The notes: generated by a model from the sequence alone, not told the origin. A stretch of 64,000 nt of DNA from Leifsonia williamsii (GCF_030433685.1 NZ_JAROCF010000001.1:1674001-1738000); one strand, 5' to 3'. Counted from the first letter of the stretch, positions 25,756 through 34,327 are shown. Numbers and translations are program-made.

Positions 25756-26942
25756 TGACGTTCGTCGAACAATCTTATCGCAGGACCACCCCTGCGTTGC
25801 TGGTGCTCGCCCTCGGGCTCTTCGTGGTCGGCGCCAACGCCTTCGTGATCGCGGGGCTCCTGCCGCAGGTCGCCGCCGGGCTCGGCGCGACCGCCGAGCA
25901 GGTCAGCTGGTCGATCACCAGCTACTCCCTGCTCGTCGCCGTCGCCGCCCCCGCCGTGTCGATCCTGCTGCCCCGCGTGCCGCGGGCCACGCTGATGTCC
26001 GCAGGGCTGGCGGTGTTCGCGGTCGGGACGGCGGTCTCCGCGCTCGCACCCGACCTCGGCGTGTTCATCGCCGGCCGCACCTTCTCGGGCCTGGGCGGCG
26101 CCGCGCTGGTGCCGACCGCGACCGCGGCGGCCGCCTCCCTCGCCCGTCCGGAGAAGCGCGGTCAGGCGCTGGCGATCGTCGGCGCGGGGTTCACGCTCGC
26201 GACCGCTGTCGGCTCGCCGCTCGGCACGGCGCTCGGCGGTGTGGCGGGCTGGCGCTTCTCGCTGTGGTGCGTGGTGGCCATCGCGGCCGTGCTCGTCGCG
26301 GCCATCCCGCTCGCCGTGCGCGGTGTGCTCGTGCCGGCAGCCGTCTCCGTGCGCCGCCGGCTCGCACCGCTCGGGAACCCCCGGGTGCTGGCGCCGCTCC
26401 TCGCCACGCTGCTCATGGTCGCCGGCTTCAACATCGTGTACATCTTCTCCGCGGCGGTGACCCATGCGTCGACGGGAGGCTCCGGCGGCCTGCTGGCGGT
26501 GCTGCTGCTCGCGTACGGCGCGGCGGGCGTCGCCGGCAACACGATCGCGGGTCCGCTCACGGACCGGCTCGGCAACCGGCGCGTCGCGGCCGTGGCGCTC
26601 ATCGCCCAGACCCTCGCGCTGGTGGTCCTCGCGTTCGTCGAGCGGTCGTTCGCGGCGTCGGTCGTGGTGTTCGCGCTGTGGGGCGTCGCCGCGTTCGCGA
26701 TCGCCATCCCCGTGCAGCACCGGCTCGTGAACGTCGACCCCGAGAGCGCGGCGCTCGCCCTCTCGTGGTACTCGACCGCGATGTACATCGGCATCGCGAT
26801 CGCCCCGCTCGTCGGCGCGGCTGCGCTCGGAGCAGGGGGAGCGGTCGCCGTCCCGCTCGCTGGCGCGGCGGTCACCGCGCTCGCACTGGTGGCCTTCCTG
26901 CTCGGTTACCTGCAGAAGACGCGGAGGCCGGTCGCCGCCTGA
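25755..26942 (+). CDS. MFS transporter, drug-efflux type (DHA1-like)
   Basis: A 395-aa major facilitator protein with twelve predicted membrane helices. The N-terminal half includes LALGLFVVGANAFVIAGLLP and GRTFSGLGGAALVPTATAAA (motif C/A region typical of drug:H+ antiporters); GPLTDRLGNRRVA is the loop of the C-terminal half. Control by a divergent ArsR repressor suggests inducible efflux of a toxic compound, identity unknown. I chose ATG 25755 because of the leaderless promoter spacing; a TTG at 25719 lies within the -35 box and is unlikely. Confidence 0.87.
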   Translation: MTFVEQSYRRTTPALLVLALGLFVVGANAFVIAGLLPQVAAGLGATAEQVSWSITSYSLLVAVAAPAVSILLPRVPRATLMSAGLAVFAVGTAVSALAPDLGVFIAGRTFSGLGGAALVPTATAAAASLARPEKRGQALAIVGAGFTLATAVGSPLGTALGGVAGWRFSLWCVVAIAAVLVAAIPLAVRGVLVPAAVSVRRRLAPLGNPRVLAPLLATLLMVAGFNIVYIFSAAVTHASTGGSGGLLAVLLLAYGAAGVAGNTIAGPLTDRLGNRRVAAVALIAQTLALVVLAFVERSFAASVVVFALWGVAAFAIAIPVQHRLVNVDPESAALALSWYSTAMYIGIAIAPLVGAAALGAGGAVAVPLAGAAVTALALVAFLLGYLQKTRRPVAA

Positions 26943-26958
26943 GCGGCGCCGGCCTCCG
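26922..26958. terminator. Bidirectional hairpin between MFS and pgm
   Basis: CGGAGGCCGGTCGCCGC (26922-26938) pairs with the complement ending at 26958 with a single bulge. It overlaps the MFS stop and lies 15 bases beyond the end of the convergent pgm gene. Confidence 0.55.
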
Positions 26959-26973
26959 GCGTGACGCGGGGTG

Positions 26974-28695
26974 CTACGCGGTCAGCTCCCGCATCGCCGC
27001 GGCCAGTGCCGCGACCCGCGCGGTCGCCGTCTCCCGCCGCTGCGCCAGGTCGCCCTGGTCGCTGGAGGCGTCGATGTAGATCTTGAGCTTCGGCTCGGTG
27101 CCGCTCGGGCGCACCATCACCCGGGAGCCGTCCTCGAGGCGGATGCGCAGCACGTCGCTCGGCGGCAGCCCCTCGAAGCCGTCGCGCAGGTCGTCGATCT
27201 GCGCGACCCGCACCTCCCCGAGGCTGCTCGGCGGGGTGGCGCGCAGGGAGGCCATGATCTCGCCGATGCGGGACAGATCCGTGACGCGGATCGAGATCTG
27301 GTCGCTGGCGAAGAAGCCGAACCGCTCGGCGAACTCGTTCAGCCGGTCGCCGATGCTGCGGCCGGAGGCGGCGAGCTCGTTGGCGAGGTCGAGGAACGCG
27401 GTCGCCGCCGAGATGCCGTCCTTGTCGCGGACGGTGTCGGGGTTGACCAGATAGCCCAGCGCCTCCTCGTAGCCGAAGATCAGCCCCGGCGCGCGCGAGA
27501 CCCACTTGAAGCCGGTGAGGGTGTCGGCGAAGTCGAGCCGGTAGGCGTCGGCCACGGCGGCGAGGGCGGGGGAGGAGACGATCGAGCAGGCGAGGGAGCC
27601 GAAAGCGGCGCCTCCTGCCGCCCGCGACGCCAGCTCGGCGGCGCGCCAGCCGAGCAGCGCGCCGACCTCGTTGCCCGACAGGCGCCGGTAGCCGCTGTCG
27701 CTCGACGGGTCGGGGATGGCGACCGCGAGCCTGTCGGCGTCGGGGTCGTTGGCGATGACCAGGTCGACGCCGGCCTCCCGGGCCGTGGCGAACGAGAGGT
27801 CCATCGCTCCCGGCTCCTCGGGGTTGGGGAACGCCACGGTCGGGAACGCGGGGTCGGGGTCGGCCTGCGCCTCCACGAGGGCCGGAGTCGCGAAGCCGGC
27901 GCGCTCGAACACCGCGCGGGCCGTGCGCCAGCCGACGCCGTGCATCGCGGTGTAGGCGAACGAGACGGCGTCACGCGGGGCGTCGGTGCTCGCGACCGCC
28001 GCGGTGGCGGCGATGTACGCCTCCTCGACGTCGTCGGGTGCGACCTCGTAGCGCTCGGAGCGCGGGAGGTCCGCGACGCTGCCCTGCGCCACCTCGAGGA
28101 TGTGCGCCGCGATCTCGGCGTCGGTCGGAGACACGATCTGCGAACCGTGGTCCTCGCCGCCGAGGTAGACCTTGTAGCCGTTGTCGTTCGGCGGGTTGTG
28201 GCTGGCGGTGACCATCACGCCCGCGCTCACGTCGAGGTGGCGCACGGCGAATGCGAGGACCGGTGTCGGCAGGAGGCGCGGCAGCAGCACCGCGCGCACC
28301 CCGGCTCCCGCCATCAGCTCGGCGGTGTCGCGCGCGAACACGTCGGAGTTCTTGCGGCCGTCGTAGCCGATGACCACGGACGGCGTGCCGCCCTCGGCAT
28401 GCTCCAGGAGCCAGCGCGCGAAGCCGGCCGCCGCCTGGGCGACGAGCACCCGGTTCATCCGGTTGGGGCCGGCCGCGATTGCGCCGCGAAGCCCGGCGGT
28501 GCCGAAGGCGAGGCGGGTGTCGAACCGCGAGTGGAGGTCGGCCAGCGCCTCCGCGGAGCCCGCCTCGACCGCGACGACCAGGTCGTCGAGCTCCTGGCGG
28601 GTCTCGGGGTCGGGGTCCTGCGCCAGCCAGGCGCGGGCGGCCTCCAGCAGGGCCGGGGTGTCGAGCGGGCCGGAGGTCTCGGGCGCCGCGTTCAC
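26974..28695 (-). CDS. Phosphoglucomutase/phosphomannomutase family protein
   Basis: A 573-aa alpha-phosphohexomutase of the long PgmB/PmmB type. The phosphoserine loop is VMVTASHNPPNDNGYKVYLG, the metal-binding loop is NDPDADRLAVAIPD, the sugar-binding loop lies around GYEEALGYLV, and the phosphate-binding C-terminus is VRPSGTEPKLKIYI. It interconverts hexose- (or pentose-) 1- and 6-/5-phosphates. Its GTG start overlaps the pnp stop (GTGA); coupling with a nucleoside phosphorylase suggests that it may use ribose-1-phosphate as well as hexose phosphates. This matches pmmB beside deoD in mycobacteria. Confidence 0.9.
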   Translation of the reverse strand: MNAAPETSGPLDTPALLEAARAWLAQDPDPETRQELDDLVVAVEAGSAEALADLHSRFDTRLAFGTAGLRGAIAAGPNRMNRVLVAQAAAGFARWLLEHAEGGTPSVVIGYDGRKNSDVFARDTAELMAGAGVRAVLLPRLLPTPVLAFAVRHLDVSAGVMVTASHNPPNDNGYKVYLGGEDHGSQIVSPTDAEIAAHILEVAQGSVADLPRSERYEVAPDDVEEAYIAATAAVASTDAPRDAVSFAYTAMHGVGWRTARAVFERAGFATPALVEAQADPDPAFPTVAFPNPEEPGAMDLSFATAREAGVDLVIANDPDADRLAVAIPDPSSDSGYRRLSGNEVGALLGWRAAELASRAAGGAAFGSLACSIVSSPALAAVADAYRLDFADTLTGFKWVSRAPGLIFGYEEALGYLVNPDTVRDKDGISAATAFLDLANELAASGRSIGDRLNEFAERFGFFASDQISIRVTDLSRIGEIMASLRATPPSSLGEVRVAQIDDLRDGFEGLPPSDVLRIRLEDGSRVMVRPSGTEPKLKIYIDASSDQGDLAQRRETATARVAALAAAMRELTA

Positions 28696-29525
28696 AACGC
28701 CTCCACGATCTGGGCGAGCAGGGCGCTGATCACGGGCTCGGCCGCGCGGCCGGCGTCGACGACCTCCTGGTGGCTGAGCGGGGTCTTCTGGATGCCCGCC
28801 GCGAGGTTGGTGATCAGGGACATGCCGAGGATCTCCATGCCGGCCTGGCGGGCGGCGATGGCCTCCAGCGCGGTCGACATGCCGACGATGTGGCCGCCGA
28901 CGGCCTTCGCCATCTGCACCTCGGCGGGGGTCTCGTAGTGCGGGCCGCGGAACTGCGTGTACACGCCCTCGTCGAGCGACGGCTCGATCGTGCGGGCGAG
29001 GTCGCGCAGCCGGCGCGAGTACAGGTCGGTGAGGTCGATGAAGGTGGCGCCCTCGAGCGGGGAGTCCGCCGTCAGGTTGATGTGGTCGCTGATCAGCACG
29101 GGTGTGCCCGGCTTCCAGTGCTCCTTGATGCCTCCGGCGCCGTTGGTGAGCACCATCGTCGTCGCGCCGGCCGCCGCCGCGGTGCGGACGCTGTGCACGA
29201 CCCGGCGGACGCCGTGGCCCTCGTAGTAGTGCGTGCGGGCGCCGATCACGAGGGCGCGCTTGCCGCTCGGGAGCAGGACGGAGCGGAGGGTGCCGACGTG
29301 CCCCTCCAGCGCCGGCTTGCTGAAGCCGACGATCTCGGTGGCGGGGATGGTCGCGGTGGTCTCGCCGATGAGGTCGGCGGCCCTGCCCCAGCCGCTGCCC
29401 AGCGTGAGGGCGATGTCGTGCTTGGCGACGCCGGTCTTCTCGGCGAGCTGCTCGGCGGCCTGCCGGGCGACCTCGAACGGGTCGGTCGCGCGGTCGTCGA
29501 GCGGATTGGTGATGGATTCCAGCAT
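28692..29525 (-). CDS. deoD: Purine-nucleoside phosphorylase
   Basis: A 277-aa trimeric-type (class I, PNP/MTAP fold) phosphorylase that splits inosine and guanosine into base and ribose-1-phosphate. Signatures are LGSGWGRAADLIGE (phosphate loop), GARTHYYEGHGVRRV, LTNGAGGIKEHWKPG, FRGPHYETPAEVQMAKAVGG and GMSTALEAIAARQAGMEILG. The start follows TAGAGT at 6 bases, suggesting leaderless transcription of the pnp-pgm pair. The symbol follows mycobacterial use (deoD); punA would be equally acceptable. Confidence 0.93.
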   Translation of the reverse strand: MLESITNPLDDRATDPFEVARQAAEQLAEKTGVAKHDIALTLGSGWGRAADLIGETTATIPATEIVGFSKPALEGHVGTLRSVLLPSGKRALVIGARTHYYEGHGVRRVVHSVRTAAAAGATTMVLTNGAGGIKEHWKPGTPVLISDHINLTADSPLEGATFIDLTDLYSRRLRDLARTIEPSLDEGVYTQFRGPHYETPAEVQMAKAVGGHIVGMSTALEAIAARQAGMEILGMSLITNLAAGIQKTPLSHQEVVDAGRAAEPVISALLAQIVEAL

Positions 29526-29537
29526 GAGGCAACTCTA
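29526..29537 (-). promoter_or_regulatory. Leaderless-type -10 box of the pnp-pgm operon
   Basis: TAGAGT (complement of 29532-29537) is followed by TGCCTC and the pnp ATG. Confidence 0.45.
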
Positions 29538-29635
29538 CTGAGCGGGTCGGAGGCGCGAAGGGGCCGCCGGGATGCGCATCGGAGCGGCTGTGCAGCGCGC
29601 GCCGTGCCGTGCGGCGATACGGAAGAATGGTGCGC

Positions 29636-31072
29636 ATGGCCTATGAGTTCGAGCGCAAACAGCGGATCGCCGTCGTCGGCGGCGGCCCCGGCGGGTACGA
29701 GGCGGCGCTGGCGGGCGCGCAGCTCGGCGGCGAGGTGACGCTGGTCGAGCGTGCCGGCGTGGGCGGCTCCGCCGTGATCACCGACGTCGTCCCCTCCAAG
29801 AGCCTGATCGCGACCGCGGAGGCGACCAACGCCATCGCGGAGGCGGCCGACCTGGGCGTGCAGTTCTTCACCCGCGGCGAGAGCGGCAAGCCGGTGCGCC
29901 CCGAGCTCGCCGTCAACCTGGCGGCGGTCAACAAGCGGCTGATGGGTCTCTCGCGGCAGCAGTCCGAGGACATGCGGGCCGAGCTCGTGCGGGCCGGCGT
30001 GCGCATCATCAGCGGCGAGGGGAGGCTCGACGGCCCCAGCGCGGTCATCGTCTCGACCGGCCGCGGCGGCTCGGGGACCGACTTCGACCGGGTGGAGGCC
30101 GACACCATCGTCCTGGCGACGGGTGCGTCGCCGCGTGTCCTGCCGTCCGCGGTGCCGGATGGGGAGCGCATCCTCACCTGGACGCAGCTCTACGACCTCG
30201 ACTCCACCCCCGAGCACCTGATCGTGGTCGGGTCGGGCGTGACCGGCGCGGAGTTCGCCTCCGCCTACACCGCGCTCGGCTCGAAGGTGACGCTGATCTC
30301 CTCCCGCGACCAGGTGCTCCCGGGCGAGGATGCCGACGCGGCCCGCCTGATCGAGAACGTCTTCAAGCGCAACGGCATGCAGGTCCTGTCGAAGTCGCGC
30401 GCGGAGTCGGTCGTGCGCACCGAGAACGGCGTCGTGGCCACGCTGACGGACGGCCGGACCGTCGAGGGCTCGCACTGTCTGATGGCGGTGGGCGCCATCC
30501 CGAACACCTCCGGCATCGGACTCGAGGAGGCCGGCGTCCAGCTCACCCCGTCGGGCCACATCCGCGTCAACCGCGTGGCGCGCACCTCCATCCCCAACAT
30601 CTACGCCGCCGGCGACTGCTCGGAGTCGCTGCCGCTCGCCTCGGTCGCCTCGATGCAGGGCCGCACCGCCGTCTTCCACGCGATGGGAGACGCGGTCAAC
30701 CCGATCGAGATGCGCAACGTGACCTCGAACATCTTCACCCAGCCCGAGATCGCGACGGTCGGCTGGAACCAGAAGCAGATCGAGGAGGGCATCGCTCAGG
30801 GCGACATCTACAAGCTGCCGCTCAAGTCGAACCCGCGCGCGAAGATGCTCGGGCTGCGCGACGGCTTCGTCAAGCTGTTCGCCCGCACGGGGTCGGGCAC
30901 GGTGATCGGCGGTGTGATCGTCGCGCCGCGCGCCTCGGAGCTGATCTTCCCGCTCGCGCTCGCGGTCGAGCATCGGCTCACCGTCGACCAGGTCGCGCGG
31001 GCCTTCACCGTGTACCCGTCACTGTCCGGCTCGATCACCGACGCCGCGCGCGCCATGCACATCGTGCTCTGA
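29636..31072 (+). CDS. lpdA: NAD(P)H-quinone dehydrogenase / flavoprotein disulfide-reductase family (LpdA type)
   Basis: A 478-aa FAD- and NAD(P)-binding protein with the fold of lipoamide dehydrogenase. FAD loop: IAVVGGGPGGYEAALAGAQLGG; NAD(P) loop: LIVVGSGVTGAEFASAYTALG; second FAD segment: NIYAAGDCSESLPLASVA; C-terminal dimerisation domain present. The usual redox CxxxxC is absent: the equivalent stretch is GVGGSAVITDVVPSKSLIA. This is the hallmark of the Rv3303c (LpdA) group, which reduces quinones rather than lipoamide. An in-frame ATG at 29627 is an alternative start. Confidence 0.88.
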   Translation: MAYEFERKQRIAVVGGGPGGYEAALAGAQLGGEVTLVERAGVGGSAVITDVVPSKSLIATAEATNAIAEAADLGVQFFTRGESGKPVRPELAVNLAAVNKRLMGLSRQQSEDMRAELVRAGVRIISGEGRLDGPSAVIVSTGRGGSGTDFDRVEADTIVLATGASPRVLPSAVPDGERILTWTQLYDLDSTPEHLIVVGSGVTGAEFASAYTALGSKVTLISSRDQVLPGEDADAARLIENVFKRNGMQVLSKSRAESVVRTENGVVATLTDGRTVEGSHCLMAVGAIPNTSGIGLEEAGVQLTPSGHIRVNRVARTSIPNIYAAGDCSESLPLASVASMQGRTAVFHAMGDAVNPIEMRNVTSNIFTQPEIATVGWNQKQIEEGIAQGDIYKLPLKSNPRAKMLGLRDGFVKLFARTGSGTVIGGVIVAPRASELIFPLALAVEHRLTVDQVARAFTVYPSLSGSITDAARAMHIVL

Positions 31073-31087
31073 ACGGAGGGGCGGGGG

Positions 31088-33220
31088 ATGGAGGAGCTGC
31101 TCGTCATCGGCGTGCTCGCCGTGCTCACCATCGCCGCCGCCACCACGCTCGGACCGAAGTTCGGGGTGGCGTCGCCGCTGATCCTCGTCGTCGTCGGGAT
31201 CCTGGTCAGCCTGCTGCCCTTCGTTCCCGCGGTCACCATCGAGCCGGAGTGGGTGCTCGCCGGGGTGCTCCCGCCCCTGTTGTACTCGGCCTCCGTCTCG
31301 ATGCCGTCGATGAACTTCCGGCGCGAGTTCGGGGCGATCGGCGGCCTCTCGGTGCTGCTCGTCATCGTCAGCTCGGTGCTGCTCGGGCTGTTCTTCGCGT
31401 GGGCGATCCCGGGCCTCGGACTCGGCTGGGGCGTCGCGCTCGGCGCCATCGTCAGCCCCACGGACGCGGTCGCGACGGGGATCGTCAAGCGGGCCGGCGT
31501 CTCGCCGCGGGTCGTCGCGATCCTCGAAGGGGAGAGCCTCCTCAACGACGCCACGGCGCTCGTGCTGCTGCGCGCGGCGGTGGCGGCGGCCGCCGTCGCG
31601 ACGTTCACCCTCGGCGCGGTCACGCTGTCGTTCGTCTACTCGGTGGTGATCGCCGTCGCGCTCGGGTGGGCCGTCGGCAGGCTCAACCTGATCGTGCGGG
31701 CCCGGGTGACGGACGCCACCGTCAACACGGTGCTGTCGTTCACGGTGCCGTTCCTCGCCTCCATCCCGGCGGAGGCGCTGGGCGCGTCGGGGCTGGTGGC
31801 CGCCGTCGTCGCAGGGCTGGTCACCGGCAGCCGGGCGCCGCGCGTGCTGTCACCCGAGCACCGGCTCTCCGACGCGCAGAACTGGCGCACGGTGGAGCTC
31901 GTGCTCGAGGGCCTGATCTTCCTCACGATGGGGCTCGAGCTGTTCGGGATCCTGCAGCAGGTCGAGAAGGATCATTCCGGCCTCCTTCCCGCGGTCGGCG
32001 TGGCCGCGGGCGCGCTCCTGCTGACGATCGTCGTGCGCGCGGCCTTCGTGGCGCCGCTGCTCGCGCTGCTGGCCCGGCGCCGCCGCAGGGGCGAGCGGAT
32101 GCGACCGCGGCTGCAGCAGCTCCAGGAGCACCTGGCCGACCCGGAGGCGACGCGCCGGCGGCTGGAGCAGCGGGTGCGCGGGGCGCTGCCGGTGGGCGGT
32201 GCGGGGGATGCGGCGGGCGTCGCGGCGGGTGACGCTGTGGGCGCGGGGTCGGGTGACACGGAGCACGCCTCGGCACGCGAGGCGTCGGGCGGCCCAGTGG
32301 GTGAGGTGTCGGGCGACGCGGTGGTCGACGTGTCGGGCGCTTCGGCACGCGACGTGTCGGGCGGCCCGGCGGGCGACGTGTCGGGCGACCCGGCGATCGA
32401 CGTGTCGGGCGCCTCGGCACGCGAGGTGTCGGGCGGCCAAGTGGGTGAGGTGCCGGGTGACCCGGCGGTCGACGCCGCGGAGGCGTGGGCGGCGGAGGCG
32501 TGGGCCGAGGGCGCGGGGGCTGACGGGGCCCAGGCAGCGCGGATCTCCATCGTGCCCGACCCCCGGCGCGGGCCGGGCGTGAGCGGTGTCGCCGCGGCGC
32601 AGGACAGTCGGGGGCGCGGTCGACGCGGGCAGGGCCGGCAGCGCCGCGGGCGCCGCGTGCCTACGGTCGAGAACCTCGCACGATTCGGGACGCGGCTGCG
32701 ACGCGTTCTCGCCGACATCGACTACTTCGCCGGCGCTCCGCTCGGCTGGCGCGAGGGATCGATCGTGGTCTGGGCGGGCATGCGCGGCGCCGTGACCGTC
32801 GCGGCCGCGCAGACCCTCCCGCACGACGCCCCAGGCCGCTCCGCCCTGGTGCTGGTCGCGTTCCTGGTGGCGGCGGGTTCGCTGCTGCTGCAAGGCGGAA
32901 CGCTCGGTCTCGTGCTCCGTCTGGTGAAGCCGGCAGGAACCGACCCCGAGGCCGAGCGCGACGAGCGGCAGCGGTTGATGGAGCTGCTCCGCACCGCGGC
33001 GCAGGCCGTGCCCCTGCCCGACGTCGGCGAGCGGACACCGGAGGCGTTCGGCCGGTTCAAGGCGGCGCGGCTCGAGCAGCTGCGGGCGCAGCGCTCCGCC
33101 CTGCTGGACGCCCGCGACGACGGCACTTTCAGCGCCGACGTGCTCGCCGCCGCCCTCAGCAACCTCGACGCCGACGAGATCAGCATCGACCTGAAGGGCG
33201 ACCCCGCCCCACCCGCGTGA
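31088..33220 (+). CDS. CPA1-family Na+/H+ antiporter with large repeat-bearing loop
   Basis: A 710-aa monovalent cation:proton antiporter. Residues 1-340 hold about ten membrane helices including the ion-path motif IVSPTDAVATGIVKRAG and GESLLNDATALVL. Normally the last helices follow directly, but here residues about 340-535 form a hydrophilic insertion rich in Gly, Ala, Ser and Asp that contains three 24-residue repeats. The fold then resumes with YFAGAPLGWREGSIVVWAGM and a final helix pair, ending in a helical tail. It expels Na+ in exchange for H+ at the plasma membrane. GGAGG stands 7 bases before the ATG. Confidence 0.87.
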   Translation: MEELLVIGVLAVLTIAAATTLGPKFGVASPLILVVVGILVSLLPFVPAVTIEPEWVLAGVLPPLLYSASVSMPSMNFRREFGAIGGLSVLLVIVSSVLLGLFFAWAIPGLGLGWGVALGAIVSPTDAVATGIVKRAGVSPRVVAILEGESLLNDATALVLLRAAVAAAAVATFTLGAVTLSFVYSVVIAVALGWAVGRLNLIVRARVTDATVNTVLSFTVPFLASIPAEALGASGLVAAVVAGLVTGSRAPRVLSPEHRLSDAQNWRTVELVLEGLIFLTMGLELFGILQQVEKDHSGLLPAVGVAAGALLLTIVVRAAFVAPLLALLARRRRRGERMRPRLQQLQEHLADPEATRRRLEQRVRGALPVGGAGDAAGVAAGDAVGAGSGDTEHASAREASGGPVGEVSGDAVVDVSGASARDVSGGPAGDVSGDPAIDVSGASAREVSGGQVGEVPGDPAVDAAEAWAAEAWAEGAGADGAQAARISIVPDPRRGPGVSGVAAAQDSRGRGRRGQGRQRRGRRVPTVENLARFGTRLRRVLADIDYFAGAPLGWREGSIVVWAGMRGAVTVAAAQTLPHDAPGRSALVLVAFLVAAGSLLLQGGTLGLVLRLVKPAGTDPEAERDERQRLMELLRTAAQAVPLPDVGERTPEAFGRFKAARLEQLRAQRSALLDARDDGTFSADVLAAALSNLDADEISIDLKGDPAPPA
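32267..32482 (+). repeat. Three tandem 72-bp repeats inside the antiporter gene
   Basis: Copies at 32267-32338, 32339-32410 and 32411-32482 each encode 24 residues of the pattern ASARxVSGGxxGxVSGDxxx, followed by DVSG or a variant (residues 394-465). Copies begin at GCCTCGGCACGC or GCTTCGGCACGC. The unit length is a multiple of three, so the copy number can change without breaking the frame. Confidence 0.9.
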
Positions 33221-33416
33221 CTCTCGCCCCGCGTCCCCGCAACTCCGGAGATCCACTCCACACCGCGCCCAACCTCCGGAGTTGGTCTCGATCGCCCGGT
33301 GTGTCGCGCCCGGCCTCCGGAGTTGCGAACCCTCCACACCACGCCTCCGGCGGCGACGTGTCCACAGATCGCCCCGTTGCCGACACGGCCAGGATCATCC
33401 GCGCTGAACTGGCTCC
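33221..33416. other. 196-bp intergenic region with a cluster of CTCCGGAG motifs
   Basis: The region after the antiporter stop holds three CTCCGGAG cores at 33243-33250, 33274-33281 and 33315-33322. The first reads CAACTCCGGAG (33240-33250) and the third is its inverted copy, CTCCGGAGTTG (33315-33325), making an inverted repeat around the middle copy. Two near-direct copies of a CTCCACACC-centred stretch (33256-33264 and 33332-33340) lie between and after them. No gene is seen. It may include the antiporter terminator and the promoter of the next gene. Confidence 0.6.
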
Positions 33417-34247
33417 ATGGTGTGCACCCAGGTTCTCGAACGCTACGGCGGTATCGCCACCGCAGCGCAGCTCGCGGCGGCGGGCGCCACTCCGCGCGCA
33501 CTGACCGCCCTCGTGCGCGAGGGGCATGCCATTCGACTTCGTCGCGGCGTCTATGCGCTACCCGGCGCCCTGCCGTCCGCTGTGGAGGCGGCACGAGCGG
33601 GAGGGAGGCTGTCGTGCGTCTCCGCCGCACGAAGCTTCGGCTTGTGGGGCGGAACGGATGCGCGCCTCCACCTGCGGGTGCCGGCGCATGCCACGCGACT
33701 TCCTGCGAGCGAGGCGGTGAGGCACTGGGTCGATGACGAGGGGAGCGATGAGTGCTGGCGCGTGTCGTTCGACGAATGCCTGCGCTCGGTCGTGAGGTGT
33801 GCCGACGAAGAGACCGCGGTGGCCGTCCTCGACACCGCGCTGTCGTCGGGCGCGGCGACCCTCGTGGGGCTCCGACGTGTCTTCGCGTCCGAGCCGGCGA
33901 GGTCGCGGCACGTCGCCTCGCTCGCTCGCCCCGGATCGGACTCGGGTGTGGAGTCGCTTGTGCGCCAGCGGCTGGAGGCGGCGGGACACATCGTGGCGCA
34001 GCAGGTCCACGTCCCCGGCGTCGGCCGCGTCGACATGCTCGTCGACGGGGTGCTCTTCCTCGAACTCGACGGCTTCGCCTATCACGGCGACCGGCGCGCG
34101 TTCGAGCGGGATCGCGCACGCGATGTCGGGCTCGCACTGAGTGGTCGGCGGCGATTGCGGCTCTCGGCCGCTCAGGTGATGAACGAGTGGGAGTCCGCGC
34201 TCGCCGCGATCGAGGGTGTGCTGGCTGCTCCGGAGGTTCGGGCGTGA
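33417..34247 (+). CDS. AbiEi-type wHTH protein fused to a DUF559 (Vsr-like) nuclease domain
   Basis: A 276-aa protein. Residues 1-50 (VLERYGGIATAAQLAAAGAT followed by REGHAIRLRRGVYAL) form the winged-helix domain of AbiEi antitoxins. Residues 180-270 match the DUF559/very-short-patch-repair-like fold: GVESLVRQRLEAAGH, then GRVDMLVDGVLFLELDGFAYH with the D and ExD residues of a PD-(D/E)xK metal site, and a FERDRARDVGLALSG helix. No AbiEii toxin gene is beside it, so a classical type IV toxin-antitoxin pair is not supported. Function unknown: defence, repair or element mobility are all possible. CTCCGGAG motifs flank it on both sides. Confidence 0.78.
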   Translation: MVCTQVLERYGGIATAAQLAAAGATPRALTALVREGHAIRLRRGVYALPGALPSAVEAARAGGRLSCVSAARSFGLWGGTDARLHLRVPAHATRLPASEAVRHWVDDEGSDECWRVSFDECLRSVVRCADEETAVAVLDTALSSGAATLVGLRRVFASEPARSRHVASLARPGSDSGVESLVRQRLEAAGHIVAQQVHVPGVGRVDMLVDGVLFLELDGFAYHGDRRAFERDRARDVGLALSGRRRLRLSAAQVMNEWESALAAIEGVLAAPEVRA

Positions 34248-34263
34248 GAGGCCCGATTAAGCA

Positions 34264-34315
34264 CAGAACTCCGGAAGTCCGGCCCGGGGCGGGGAGGACT
34301 TCCGGAGTTGCTGTG
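34264..34315. terminator. Long hairpin between the AbiEi/DUF559 gene and accBC
   Basis: AACTCCGGAAGTCC (34267-34280) pairs perfectly with 34296-34309 and extends as CACAG/CTGTG after a one-base bulge. The loop is GC-rich and 15 bases long. It stands between two convergent genes and can serve both. It carries the same AACTCCGGA/TCCGGAGTT motif as the region upstream of the AbiEi/DUF559 gene. Confidence 0.7.
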
Positions 34316-34327
34316 GCGGGATTGGCG

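Noticed and set aside
29636..31072. Dihydrolipoamide dehydrogenase
   Set aside because: The redox-active CxxxxC is missing, so the LpdA/quinone reductase group fits better.
31850..33337. Minus-strand frames opposite the antiporter loop with repeated Pro/Arg/Thr motifs
   Set aside because: They are the antisense image of the 72-bp repeats and GC-rich loop; the plus-strand frame carries a conserved antiporter on both sides.
33417..34247. Type IV toxin-antitoxin (AbiE) system
   Set aside because: Only the AbiEi-type N-terminal wHTH is present; there is no nucleotidyltransferase (AbiEii) gene adjacent, and the C-terminal domain is a DUF559 nuclease-like fold.
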